This document shows, piece by piece, positions 24,939 through 32,165 of a stretch of 47,126 nt of DNA. Every line of letters starts with the position of its first letter. Position 1 is the stretch's first letter. The translations under genes were made by a program, and so were the position numbers. Source of the stretch: Variovorax sp. KBW07 (GTDB taxonomy: Bacteria; Pseudomonadota; Gammaproteobacteria; Burkholderiales; Burkholderiaceae_C); the NCBI RefSeq assembly GCF_003852515.1, contig NZ_QAJK01000055.1, positions 1-47,126 of the forward strand, given 5' to 3'. The notes beneath the pieces were generated by a model. The model was not told the DNA's origin. It saw only the letters and a program-made list of their open reading frames with translations, and made no database searches.

Positions 24939-25907
24939 ATGGACGCATTCGGAATTGTGACGCGCGCCGTTTTCATCGGCTCCAAGTCGCTCGGCCTCGC
25001 GATTTTTGAATGCCTTTACGCGGAGACGCCAGGCTTGCAATGGACGGTCGTTCATCCCGATGATCGTTCGGATGCGAGGAGCAACTTGGGTGATTTTTCG
25101 GCCTTCGCTTCTAAGCATGGCATCGAGTTTTTTGTCCCCTCCACACCAATCGAGGCCAGGGAGATGCTCGCCGCCATAAAGCCTGACATCGGGCTTGTCT
25201 GTGGCTGGTACTGGTTGCTCGATGCGGCGACTTTGGATTCGATCCCTCGAGGCTTGTGGGGCATGCATAACTCATTGCTGCCAAAGTATCGGGGAAACGC
25301 CCCTCTCGTGTGGTCAATCATCAACGGGGACAAGACGGTCGGCTCGACGGTGTTTCGGCTTGCTGAAGGTATGGACTCCGGCGAGGTTCTTTGTCAGGTT
25401 GAGTTGCAACTTGGAGAATCTGACACAGTGGGCGAAGTTCTGGAAGCGATTCAACGCGCGCTCGTACAAGAGCTTCCAGCACGATGGACGGCGCTGCTTG
25501 CCGGTCGCGCCGAGCTCAGCACGCAGGACGAATCCATGGCAACCTATTGCGGATCGCGACAGGAAGCTGACGGCCTAGTGAGCTGGGGAAAAACTGCAAG
25601 CGAGATACACGACTTTATCCGAGCGCAAGCGCCTCCTTACCCGGCCGCTTTCAGCTTTCTGCGGTCGCAGAAGGTGAGACTTCTCCGTTCTTCTGTCTTT
25701 CGCGGCACCTATTTTGGGACACCGGGGCAGGTGCTCAGGAGGCTCGATGAGTCAGTGCTAGTTGCCTGTGGAGGGAACACTGCAATCGAATTGCTGCGTG
25801 TCTCGACTGACAGCTGCGGCGAATCCGTGACAGTGACGCAGATTCTCGGTTCGATGAAGGATCGGTTTTCCGACTCGCCAATTATGGAACTGTGGCCAAG
25901 CCGCTGA
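24939..25907 (+). CDS. Formyltransferase-family protein (methionyl-tRNA formyltransferase-like)
   Basis: A 322-residue protein with the N10-formyl-THF transferase fold. The substrate loop HNSLLPKYRGNAP (about 108-120) and the catalytic Asp in AEGMDSGEVL are present. In Fmt the loop is NVHGSLLP; here it is GMHNSLLP, so the usual catalytic Asn position appears to be Gly while the His is kept. The C-terminal region is short and unlike the Fmt tRNA-binding domain, suggesting a sugar or amine substrate. The start at 24939 follows GAAGG by ten bases; a GTG at 24957 is possible. Base composition is lower in G+C than the core genes. Confidence 0.8.
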   Translation: MDAFGIVTRAVFIGSKSLGLAIFECLYAETPGLQWTVVHPDDRSDARSNLGDFSAFASKHGIEFFVPSTPIEAREMLAAIKPDIGLVCGWYWLLDAATLDSIPRGLWGMHNSLLPKYRGNAPLVWSIINGDKTVGSTVFRLAEGMDSGEVLCQVELQLGESDTVGEVLEAIQRALVQELPARWTALLAGRAELSTQDESMATYCGSRQEADGLVSWGKTASEIHDFIRAQAPPYPAAFSFLRSQKVRLLRSSVFRGTYFGTPGQVLRRLDESVLVACGGNTAIELLRVSTDSCGESVTVTQILGSMKDRFSDSPIMELWPSR

Positions 25908-26014
25908 CATCACTGCCCGTGGCGTCCAAATCATGATCGACAGCTGGCCGCTCCAATCTGCCGGCGCCTCGCTCGATCCCCCACTTTGGCTTCGGTCGGG
26001 GGTGGGGATTTTGT

Positions 26015-26161
26015 CGTTGTGGCTACCGCAGCGTGACCTTGGTACCGTCAGCGAATCGAGAGCTAAATGCACGAGGTCGAATTGTTGTTGAACAGCGAGA
26101 TGCGGAAATAGAGGTATTGCTGAGCACGGTCAAGAATGATCGGGCACTGATGGAGCTATAG
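26015..26161 (+). pseudogene. Coding remnant between formyltransferase and toxin-tail genes
   Basis: An open frame without a start that reads YRSVTLVPSANRELNARG, then IVVEQRDAEIEVLLSTVKND to a TAG at 26159. In another frame, ATGCACGAGGTCGAATTG to the TAG at 26117-26119 resembles the end of the ORF at 24607-24825. Both suggest decayed genes. No function recognised. Confidence 0.3.
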
Positions 26162-26180
26162 CTGCAGTTGCGAGGGGATC

Positions 26181-26603
26181 TTGAGCGATCAGCACCATGC
26201 AGGCATGGGAAGGAGGTGCCTGTTTGGTGATGATCGTGGCTATCAAAACGCCGACCATGCATTCATGCACGCGATGAGTTCATCGAATCTAAGTAAGGCT
26301 GAAGCATGTAGGCTCACGAACGCTTTTGTTGGTGGAAACCTCGAAAAGGCGGATGCAATCAGGCAGTTTAGTCAGATCGAGGGTGCTCGGCGGCTGGGGT
26401 TCGCGTTGCATGCGATCATGGACTCTACGTCGCCGGCGCACCGCGATTTCCAGAAATGGCGCATCTCTGAAGTGCTACGACATGGGGACTTTCCTTTTGC
26501 ATCCGAGGAGAATGAAGGCTTGGTGCACCCGTACATCCCAGAGACGGTCCAAAGAATGTTGGATGCAATGAAGGGAGGCACTCTTGACTGTTCTTGCTAC
26601 TGA
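26181..26603 (+). CDS. Putative toxin C-terminal domain, orphan
   Basis: A 140-residue reading frame from TTG at 26181, with GAGGGG just upstream. Its sequence LGFALHAIMDSTSPAHRDFQ, preceded by NADHAFMHAMS, looks like variable C-terminal toxin domains of Rhs/contact-dependent effectors, where His/Asp residues of such helices bind metal. No delivery domain is attached, so it is either an orphan cassette or a 5'-truncated effector. The next gene overlaps its end by 20 bases and encodes an exported protein, the arrangement of a toxin with periplasmic immunity. Assignment is by pattern, not by a search. Confidence 0.45.
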   Translation: MSDQHHAGMGRRCLFGDDRGYQNADHAFMHAMSSSNLSKAEACRLTNAFVGGNLEKADAIRQFSQIEGARRLGFALHAIMDSTSPAHRDFQKWRISEVLRHGDFPFASEENEGLVHPYIPETVQRMLDAMKGGTLDCSCY

Positions 26604-27057
26604 TCGATTGAATGCCAACTTCGGTCGTGAGTTATTGCTGGCCGTTTCGTTGATAGCGCTCAGTCCGCTCGCACACGCCGGCGATGAGAACTGCAATCTG
26701 AAAGCGCCACCTCGTGCTGCCGCTATCAGCGATGTACATGGCTATTTCATCTTCATGCATCCCCGGACGATCAGTTCGAACTACACCGGCTGCCAGACCA
26801 TCTGGGGAGAGGCTGGCGAGGTGTTCATGACGCTGAAATACGAGAGAGGCGTCGCCCACGCTTTAACGCGATTCAATCCCGAAGACCACAAGCCCGTGCT
26901 CGAGTGCCGGTACAAGGGTGAAGCATTGGAGACGAAGTCGAGTGAGTGCCCGTCCTACCAGCGAATCGTTGCAGACTCTGCGAAGGGATGGTCTCTGGAA
27001 GAAGAAAGTCGTCTGATCCCCCTTCTAAAACCCGAGCGGGACCCACGCAAAGATTAA
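26584..27057 (+). CDS. Exported hypothetical protein, possible immunity partner
   Basis: 157 residues from a TTG start with an excellent Shine-Dalgarno (GGGAGG, five bases before). The N terminus is basic, then hydrophobic (ELLLAVSLIALSPLAHA, cleavage before GDENC), so it is a signal peptide. The mature protein is small with four Cys (ENCNL, GCQTI, LECRY, SECPS), likely two disulfides in the periplasm. Overlap with the toxin-like gene suggests translational coupling and an immunity role, which is inference. Confidence 0.6.
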   Translation: MTVLATDRLNANFGRELLLAVSLIALSPLAHAGDENCNLKAPPRAAAISDVHGYFIFMHPRTISSNYTGCQTIWGEAGEVFMTLKYERGVAHALTRFNPEDHKPVLECRYKGEALETKSSECPSYQRIVADSAKGWSLEEESRLIPLLKPERDPRKD

Positions 27058-27239
27058 CGATGGGACCTTGGCTGAATCGATGAGCCTTGCTCAGCACCGT
27101 CCTAGCAGCTTCCGAACAATCGACGGTCCGAGTAGCCCCGTCAGGAGCGGATGTCCTGACGTTCGATCCGTCATGATCAATACACTGAAGGGCTACCAAA
27201 GAGCGCTACGATCCCGGACACAAACTGGAGGGATTGGAG

Positions 27240-27623
27240 ATGCTGAAGTTCATGTTCAGCGCAGCTTTGTGTGCTGCGCTAGCGGGTTGTGGAACCGCTC
27301 CCACAACAGCAACAAATGCTGAGTCATTCAAGACGGTTCAGGAGGGACGCTATCGAGCGTCAGAACAGCCACTGTTCGTAGATTGCGTGTTCGATGGCTT
27401 CCTGGGTGCTCAGAGCATGGCAATGGCCACGCATGTGCGACAGACCAAACGAGCGAATGGGTATCGCATAGATGTGATCGCTCAGGCATTCCAGTACATC
27501 GTGGCTGACATCAGAGATGACGGAACCTACGAGGTTCGCCGCTCGAAGTATTCGGAAGCCTTGCCGTTCGACAAAGAGATCAGCGCATCTCAGGCTTGTC
27601 TGAAGCAGTTCACGACACAGTAA
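27240..27623 (+). CDS. Hypothetical lipoprotein
   Basis: A 127-residue protein. The ATG at 27240 has GGAGGG seven bases upstream. The N terminus MLKFMFSAALCAALAGCG is a lipoprotein signal with the lipobox LAGC and the acylated Cys at residue 17. The mature part is a small soluble domain without recognised motifs. It sits among other secreted hypothetical genes of the island. Confidence 0.75.
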   Translation: MLKFMFSAALCAALAGCGTAPTTATNAESFKTVQEGRYRASEQPLFVDCVFDGFLGAQSMAMATHVRQTKRANGYRIDVIAQAFQYIVADIRDDGTYEVRRSKYSEALPFDKEISASQACLKQFTTQ

Positions 27624-27713
27624 CTCGCGGCCGGAAGGAGATCACTGGCCCGGAGGCATCACGACCGAAAAGCCCGCGTTCAAGCTTTCTGAGGATCCGC
27701 GTTAGAAAAGCGC

Positions 27714-27893
27714 ATGTCTGAACCGCGCGGCCGTCGCCATCCTCTGTTCCTCCAACTGACCAAGCTGATCGATCGTGTCTACCCTGACGCAGTGACGCCC
27801 GTCGCCCGGAGCGATGACGAGCCGCTGGATGACGTGGAGCCTGAGCTGCCGCGGCTGCAGGTGCCGCAGATCATTCTGGATGGGAGGTGGTGA
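27714..27893 (+). CDS. Small hypothetical protein
   Basis: A 59-residue frame, ATG to TGA: starts MSEPRGRRHPLFLQLTKLID and ends LPRLQVPQIILDGRW. Residue content is protein-like with an acidic middle segment. The Shine-Dalgarno is weak (AGAAAAG). There is no known family. Low certainty. Confidence 0.4.
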   Translation: MSEPRGRRHPLFLQLTKLIDRVYPDAVTPVARSDDEPLDDVEPELPRLQVPQIILDGRW

Positions 27894-27963
27894 CGGCCGT
27901 GCTCGTTTGCTAGGCACATGATGCAGCCCCGCCCATCAACGCTCTCGATAGCAATACGATCAG

Positions 27964-27999
27964 TTCTCCACAAAGTTTATCCACAGGTGCGGGGGATAA
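27964..27999. other. Cluster of DnaA-box-like sequences
   Basis: TTATCCACA, the exact DnaA consensus, at 27977-27985, a near match TTCTCCACA at 27964-27972, and TTATCCCCC on the opposite strand at 27991-27999. No replication gene or iterons are seen nearby, so this may be a relic of a plasmid or phage origin or chance. Confidence 0.35.
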
Positions 28000-28023
28000 C
28001 CTCGAAGCGATCAAGGGCGTGAA

Positions 28024-28046
28024 AAAGCCCTCGCGAGGAGGGCTTT
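28024..28046 (-). terminator. Minus-strand intrinsic terminator
   Basis: AAAGCCCTC / GAGGGCTTT around GCGAG. On the minus strand the stem is followed by five T. It lies about 165 bases downstream of the tRNA-like element, the nearest minus-strand transcript source. Confidence 0.65.
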
Positions 28047-28210
28047 CGAAATGTGGTTGTGAATTCTTACGCGGTCCACGCTACGGCAAATTCGTTTGCA
28101 TGAAGTCATTTTTGTTTTTCTCGTCGTAGTGACTTCGACGCGCTGGTATGAGATTCAGCTTGCCTGAGGAGGCAACGCTCAGGATCTTTGAGCGAGGCTC
28201 GATTCTATCA

Positions 28211-28317
28211 GGTGAGACGGCAGGATTCGAACCTGCGAGATGGCGTGAGTTACCTCAGAGGCCTCCGAGCAGTCCCTTTCGGGCGCTGCCCACATTAAGC
28301 CGCTCTGTCACATCTCG
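28211..28317 (-). tRNA. Type II tRNA-like element with abnormal anticodon arm (probable pseudo-tRNA)
   Basis: Read on the minus strand this has the parts of a serine-type tRNA. They are an acceptor-like CGAGATG facing CGTCTCA (one mismatch, one G-U), T8, and a D-arm ACA-GAGCGGCTTAA-TGT with A14, GG and A21 in place. A variable arm TGAG-GTAA-CTCA and a perfect T-arm GCAGG-TTCGAAT-CCTGC follow. The anticodon arm is wrong: GGGCAG / CTGCTC encloses 13 bases that themselves fold as CCC-GAAA-GGG, so no normal seven-base loop exists. The 3' end is CACCT, not ACCA. The 5' strand can also pair perfectly with CATCTCG just before the T-arm. Confidence 0.5.
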
Positions 28318-28385
28318 GAATCAAGTTTAAAGGCCCGCCCAGCGTATCGGGAGAGCTGTGAGTTGTAGCCCCTGAGGGCTGACAG

Positions 28386-28976
28386 TCACAGGTTCGCGTT
28401 CTTCTTGGCCCTCGTCGCGGCTTTGCACGCCTCGTAATTTGTGAACTCGTACTGGATGTTGAGCATGTAGTTGCGAGAGTTTGACGCGACGGCTTCAAGG
28501 GCCATTTTTTCTACCTGGTCCACAGGCGATTTGAACTCCCAGAACGCGGCAAGGATCCGCTCTTTCTTGGTCAGGGCCATCGTCCAGTCATTGGCCTCCT
28601 TCCAGATACTTCCAGAGCGAAGGAAGTCGTACTTTTTTGGCGCGCCATATTTGGAGGTCAATGCCTCTTGCCAGCTGCGAAAGTCGCTTTTGATCTCGTC
28701 CCCATAAGCATTGGTCTGGGCCGGCTTCGTCCAAGCCGTAACTTTGCAGAGACCCGTTACCGGGCTGAACACCAAGCGATAGTCGTCAATGTCATCGTGG
28801 CCATTAGGAAGTCGAGCGACGCTATAGACGCCGCGGTCCGCTGTGGGCTCGAGTTGTGCGAACTTACCCACGGCTTCGACCGTATCTCCAGCGTTCAATC
28901 CGAAGGGGCCTGCCTGAGCAGCCACATTTGCCACGGCCATGAAGATACCAATCAACCACGCCTTTTCCCGCCTCAT
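28386..28976 (-). CDS. Exported hypothetical protein
   Basis: 196 residues with a signal peptide (KAWLIGIFMAVANVAAQA, cleavage before GPFGL). The ATG at 28976 follows AAGGAG. The mature protein begins GLNAGDTVEAVGKF and has a C-terminal basic tail. It resembles many small periplasmic proteins of unknown role. There is no operon partner; the upstream neighbour is a degraded frame. Confidence 0.75.
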   Translation of the reverse strand: MRREKAWLIGIFMAVANVAAQAGPFGLNAGDTVEAVGKFAQLEPTADRGVYSVARLPNGHDDIDDYRLVFSPVTGLCKVTAWTKPAQTNAYGDEIKSDFRSWQEALTSKYGAPKKYDFLRSGSIWKEANDWTMALTKKERILAAFWEFKSPVDQVEKMALEAVASNSRNYMLNIQYEFTNYEACKAATRAKKNANL

Positions 28977-29044
28977 CGCCTCGCTCCTTAAGTAAGGCTC
29001 AATGTTAACCTTTAGTTACAGCCTTGCGGTCGGCGAGAGCCCTG

Positions 29045-29243
29045 TCAGCTGGGCGAGGTGAAGAAGCGTTCTATGTCGGCGATGGTCTGTTCGATGAGCG
29101 CCGTGTCCTCAGGGTGATCGACCAGACCGACAAGCAGATTCTCAGGTCCTTCCGAAGCGTCGGCCGCTGCTGGGCGGCGATGACGGCGAGGTACTCCAGC
29201 AGCGTTCTGGTGCATGGTTCGTTTGGTGCAACGCCATCGAGGT
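29045..29243 (-). pseudogene. Frameshifted coding remnant
   Basis: Two minus-strand frames each look coding for part of the way. One reads ADLDGVAPNEPCTRTLLEYL then AVIAAQQ. The other continues GPENLLVGLVDHPEDTALIE then QTIADIERFFTSPS to a stop at 29045. A single frameshift near 29170 would join them into one protein tail. No start is seen. Probably a decayed island gene. Confidence 0.3.
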
Positions 29244-29289
29244 CAGCTCAGATGGCTTTTTTCAGAATAGAACATCAATCGAGGATCAC

Positions 29290-29697
29290 ATGAGGGTTTT
29301 TAGCTTGGCGGCACTCCTTTTGTTCGCCGCGACAGGTACGGCCGCGCAAGACTGCCAGCGCGCGAGGCGCAGCTACGAAGTGGCGCGCGATTCGATGCGA
29401 CCAGATCAAACCATGGTCACAAGAGCATGGCGGGAGATGCAGGCGACATGCGATGGGACCAGTATGCTCAGCCCGCCGCGATCGACCGCGATTGGTTCGG
29501 GAGTCGTTCAGGTGAAGGTGCGTCGAATTGACAAAGACATCTACCGCACCGACACGGACCACTACATCCAAACGCGCAACTGCTTCCAGTTGGCCTATGG
29601 CGATGTGGCACTCCTTCGGTACGAGTCGTATCGCTACGACAACACGCTGATCTTTCGGGATCGCGGGGCATGCGAGGTGCTGAAGGTTTTCAAGTGA
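29290..29697 (+). CDS. Exported hypothetical protein
   Basis: 135 residues with a signal peptide (MRVFSLAALLLFAATGTAAQ). The mature protein has four Cys (DCQRA, ATCDG, RNCFQ, GACEV), suggesting disulfides outside the cytoplasm, and a C-terminal half rich in Tyr and Arg. GAGGA lies just before the ATG at 29290. No family recognised. A 16-bp perfect inverted repeat begins four bases after its stop codon. Confidence 0.7.
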   Translation: MRVFSLAALLLFAATGTAAQDCQRARRSYEVARDSMRPDQTMVTRAWREMQATCDGTSMLSPPRSTAIGSGVVQVKVRRIDKDIYRTDTDHYIQTRNCFQLAYGDVALLRYESYRYDNTLIFRDRGACEVLKVFK

Positions 29698-29700
29698 GCG

Positions 29701-29738
29701 CAAGTCTGACCGTCAACGGCAATTGACGGTCAGACTTG
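29701..29738. repeat. Perfect 16-bp inverted repeat
   Basis: CAAGTCTGACCGTCAA and TTGACGGTCAGACTTG separated by CGGCAA, with no mismatch. There is no T run, so it is not a standard intrinsic terminator. It lies exactly at the broken end of a nucleoside deoxyribosyltransferase fragment and just after the gene at 29290, which would suit a recombination site, a mobile-element end or an mRNA-stabilising hairpin. Confidence 0.75.
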
Positions 29739-29858
29739 GCCGCAGACCTTCCAGTTGGAGTGCGTCACATGCTGCACCAAGCCCTCGAAGTGCGCTGCCG
29801 CGTCGGGGCGGAACACATCAGGGCCGGCGAGGTAGGCGCAGGGGCGGGCGATTGGCAT
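29730..29858 (-). pseudogene. N-terminal fragment of a nucleoside 2-deoxyribosyltransferase
   Basis: A 42-codon frame that starts MPIARPCAYLAGPDVFRPDA, the N-terminal signature of nucleoside 2-deoxyribosyltransferases (YLAGPxVF), then continues AAHFEGLVQHV and runs into unrelated sequence and a stop inside the inverted repeat. The family is about 150 residues, so roughly three quarters are lost. The gene was broken at this junction. Confidence 0.6.
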
Positions 29859-30059
29859 GGCACGAGTATCGCGGCCCTGCTGCCCGAGAGCGACGACTCG
29901 TCGAATCGGAACGCTTGGCGTTACATTTCACCAATGAAAATCGCCCGGCACAACCCGTTTTTTGCTTTTGTATATTTGCGATATTGATGTATCGCCGTTA
30001 AACGATTATTCTCCGCGCGCCCGGCCATCAAGGCGAGAGGTATATCAACAACTATGTTT

Positions 30060-30068
30060 GGGGGGGGG
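30060..30068 (+). promoter_or_regulatory. G9 homopolymer at the ribosome binding site
   Basis: Nine consecutive G directly before CC and the ATG at 30071, taking the place of the Shine-Dalgarno. Slippage here would change ribosome-binding strength or spacing, not the reading frame. Confidence 0.6.
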
Positions 30069-30070
30069 CC

Positions 30071-31150
30071 ATGCGGTTTGCACAATGGGGTGTGATTCTT
30101 TGCTTGGTCGCTGGATTGGCGGCTTGCGGTGGCGGGGGTGGCGGAGGAGGAATCCCTGTTGGAGTGGCCATCGCACCGACCGCGCCAGCGACGACGCCCA
30201 ACACGGGAAGCTCTGAGCCCCCGCCTTCGGATCAGGGCCCGGTTACTCAAGTAGATCCGAGCCCTTCAAAGCCCGAGTTTCTGTTCGCTACCATCCAGGG
30301 CGCCCAATCGATCCTCTCCTTCCAGACTCAGAACCCTGCGCCTGGTACTACGCCACAGGCCAAGGTCATCTCGGGCATCCAAGGCTTTCTGGGTGAAGCG
30401 CTGGCCTACGACGCAGCCAATGACCGGCTGTACGCCAGCAGCGGCCCCGATATTCTCGTGTTCGACAAGGCCAGCGCGCTGAGTGGTGCAGTCCCACCGA
30501 CCCGGACCATTCAGCCGACTGGCACGGGCATCATGTTCTTTTCGAACGTCGCCTTCGACAAGGCGACGGACACGCTGTATCTCGCCGGCAGCGCGCAATA
30601 CCAGGATGTGCTGGCCATCATCGGCAATGCAAGCACCGCGTCCGGCAGCGTGACGCCGAACCACCGCTATGCCGTCGCCAGCGGTTCGCGAGGCTTCACC
30701 ATCGATACACAACGAAAGCTGCTTTACGGATTGGGATCGACCATCGGGGTGTTTGTCTTCGACCTGACCGCGCTGCAAGAAATGGTTGGCGCCAATCCCA
30801 CCATCAATCAGGCTGTTCGTGTCATGGCAATTCCGGCACTTAACGTCATGACGGGTCTCAGCATCGATCAGGCGCGTGATCGGCTCTACATTGCTGGCAC
30901 TGGAAAGTTGGGGGTGATCGACAGCGCAAGCACAACCTCGGGTAACGCGGCCAATCAGTCGTTCAACATCCCTGCGCACTCGGCCACATTCGATCCGTCG
31001 AATGATCGCCTGTATGTTGGCGCTGCGAATTCCGCCTACATCATCAACAACGCGAGCGCGCTGAAGAGCGGCTCCACCCTTCCTGCCACCGTGGTGGTGG
31101 GCAACAACCCGCAGATTAACTATTTCGTCGGCGGATTCGCATTTCCTTGA
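30071..31150 (+). CDS. Beta-propeller-like surface lipoprotein
   Basis: A 359-residue protein. The N terminus MRFAQWGVILCLVAGLAACG is a lipoprotein signal with Cys19 in the LAAC lipobox, followed by eight Gly and a Pro/Ser/Thr-rich linker to about residue 65. The rest has repeats of the form YDAANDRLYASSGPDILVFD, FDKATDTLYLAGS, IDQARDRLYIAGTGKLGVID and FDPSNDRLYVGAANSAYIIN, about one per 45-50 residues. These are typical blades of a six- or seven-bladed propeller. It probably sits in the outer membrane; function unknown. Translation may vary through the upstream G9 tract. Confidence 0.8.
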   Translation: MRFAQWGVILCLVAGLAACGGGGGGGGIPVGVAIAPTAPATTPNTGSSEPPPSDQGPVTQVDPSPSKPEFLFATIQGAQSILSFQTQNPAPGTTPQAKVISGIQGFLGEALAYDAANDRLYASSGPDILVFDKASALSGAVPPTRTIQPTGTGIMFFSNVAFDKATDTLYLAGSAQYQDVLAIIGNASTASGSVTPNHRYAVASGSRGFTIDTQRKLLYGLGSTIGVFVFDLTALQEMVGANPTINQAVRVMAIPALNVMTGLSIDQARDRLYIAGTGKLGVIDSASTTSGNAANQSFNIPAHSATFDPSNDRLYVGAANSAYIINNASALKSGSTLPATVVVGNNPQINYFVGGFAFP

Positions 31151-31285
31151 GTGTCGGCTTCGCGCGGTAGCGCGCGATCGCCTGACTCCGCCTTCGCTTG
31201 GCTCATCTCGCACATACGATAGAAACGTGGACGCCAGCATGAGTGTCAGGTTCGGCGGCAGTGGGGGGCAGTCGGAGTTGCCATC

Positions 31286-31426
31286 TTGAGCCACGCTTGG
31301 GCGGCCGAATACGCCAAGTCGCTGGATGACGGGACGGTCATCGTTCGTCGGTGCGACATCGAAGCAGTGCTTCAGGAACTGGGCCAGTTCCGCGCACTGG
31401 TTCCGAAGACGGGAGGTGTATCGTGA
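31286..31426 (+). CDS. Small hypothetical protein (46 residues)
   Basis: TTG start with GGAG upstream. Reads LSHAWAAEYAKSLDDGTVIV, then RRCDIEAVLQELGQFRALVP to TGA. Its stop overlaps the GTG start of the next small gene by four bases (GTGA), which argues that both frames are real. No family recognised; the size and layout are phage- or plasmid-like. Confidence 0.4.
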   Translation: MSHAWAAEYAKSLDDGTVIVRRCDIEAVLQELGQFRALVPKTGGVS

Positions 31427-31560
31427 GCGTCATTCGCGACCGCGTGCTGGAGACGGCCAAGGTGCCGCGCTCCTCGAAACACCTCTCGGCCGATGGCCTG
31501 AGCGCCATCACCGACGCGGTGAGCGAGAGGCTTTCTCGGGTTCGCTCTAACGCGCGCTGA
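31423..31560 (+). CDS. Small hypothetical protein (45 residues)
   Basis: GTG start with GGGAGG seven bases upstream. Reads MSVIRDRVLETAKVPRSSKH, then LSADGLSAITDAVSERLSRV and a basic end. It is likely alpha-helical. It is coupled to the preceding small frame through the GTGA overlap. No family recognised. Confidence 0.45.
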   Translation: MSVIRDRVLETAKVPRSSKHLSADGLSAITDAVSERLSRVRSNAR

Positions 31561-31615
31561 ATGTCGTGCCAGCTTCCGAGATAGCATCTGCCCGCCCCAG
31601 CTTTCGTCACAGACC

Positions 31616-32065
31616 ATGACCACTGTCAGCGTCCGTCAAGCCACCATCCTCGACCTGCACGAACTCGTGCCCTTGTTCGACGGCTACCGCCAGTTCTACA
31701 AGCGGCCCAGCGATGTGGCCGGTGCCCACGCGTTCCTGCTCGACCGCTTCAAGCATGCGGAGTCCGCCATCTTCCTGGCTTGCGAGGGTTCCGAGCCCGT
31801 CGGGTTGACGCAGCTGTACCCCAGTTTTTCTTCCGCCTCGATGGCGCGCATCTTCATTCTCAACGACCTGTTCGTGCGAGAAGACGCACGCGGCAAGGGC
31901 GTGGGCCGCAAGCTGATCGGTGCGGCGGGTGAGTTCGCCAAGGCTACGGGAGCGGTTCGCCTCACGCTTTCCACCGCGCTGACGAACACCGATGCCCGGG
32001 CGGTGTATGAATCGCTGGGCTGGCAACTCGACACACAATTCTGCGTGTACAACTTCGCGCTTTGA
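31616..32065 (+). CDS. GNAT-family N-acetyltransferase
   Basis: A 149-residue acetyltransferase. The acetyl-CoA pyrophosphate loop is in VREDARGKGVGRKLIGAA (about 82-99; the R/Q-x-x-G-x-G/A pattern is RGKGVG). The C-terminal beta bulge pattern ARAVYESLGWQLD follows. The acceptor substrate cannot be inferred. It is a single gene, closer in composition to the core than its neighbours are. Confidence 0.9.
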   Translation: MTTVSVRQATILDLHELVPLFDGYRQFYKRPSDVAGAHAFLLDRFKHAESAIFLACEGSEPVGLTQLYPSFSSASMARIFILNDLFVREDARGKGVGRKLIGAAGEFAKATGAVRLTLSTALTNTDARAVYESLGWQLDTQFCVYNFAL

Positions 32066-32165
32066 GTTTTGATTGAGGCCGCGCGCGTGACGCAGTTCTT
32101 TTCGAACAGACCCTTTTCATCGACGCACCGGCTCACGTCTCCCGAGATCAGTTGATCGCAACAGG

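Noticed and set aside
28148-28330. A 60-codon plus-strand frame
   Set aside because: It covers the tRNA-like element on the other strand and has no coding character.
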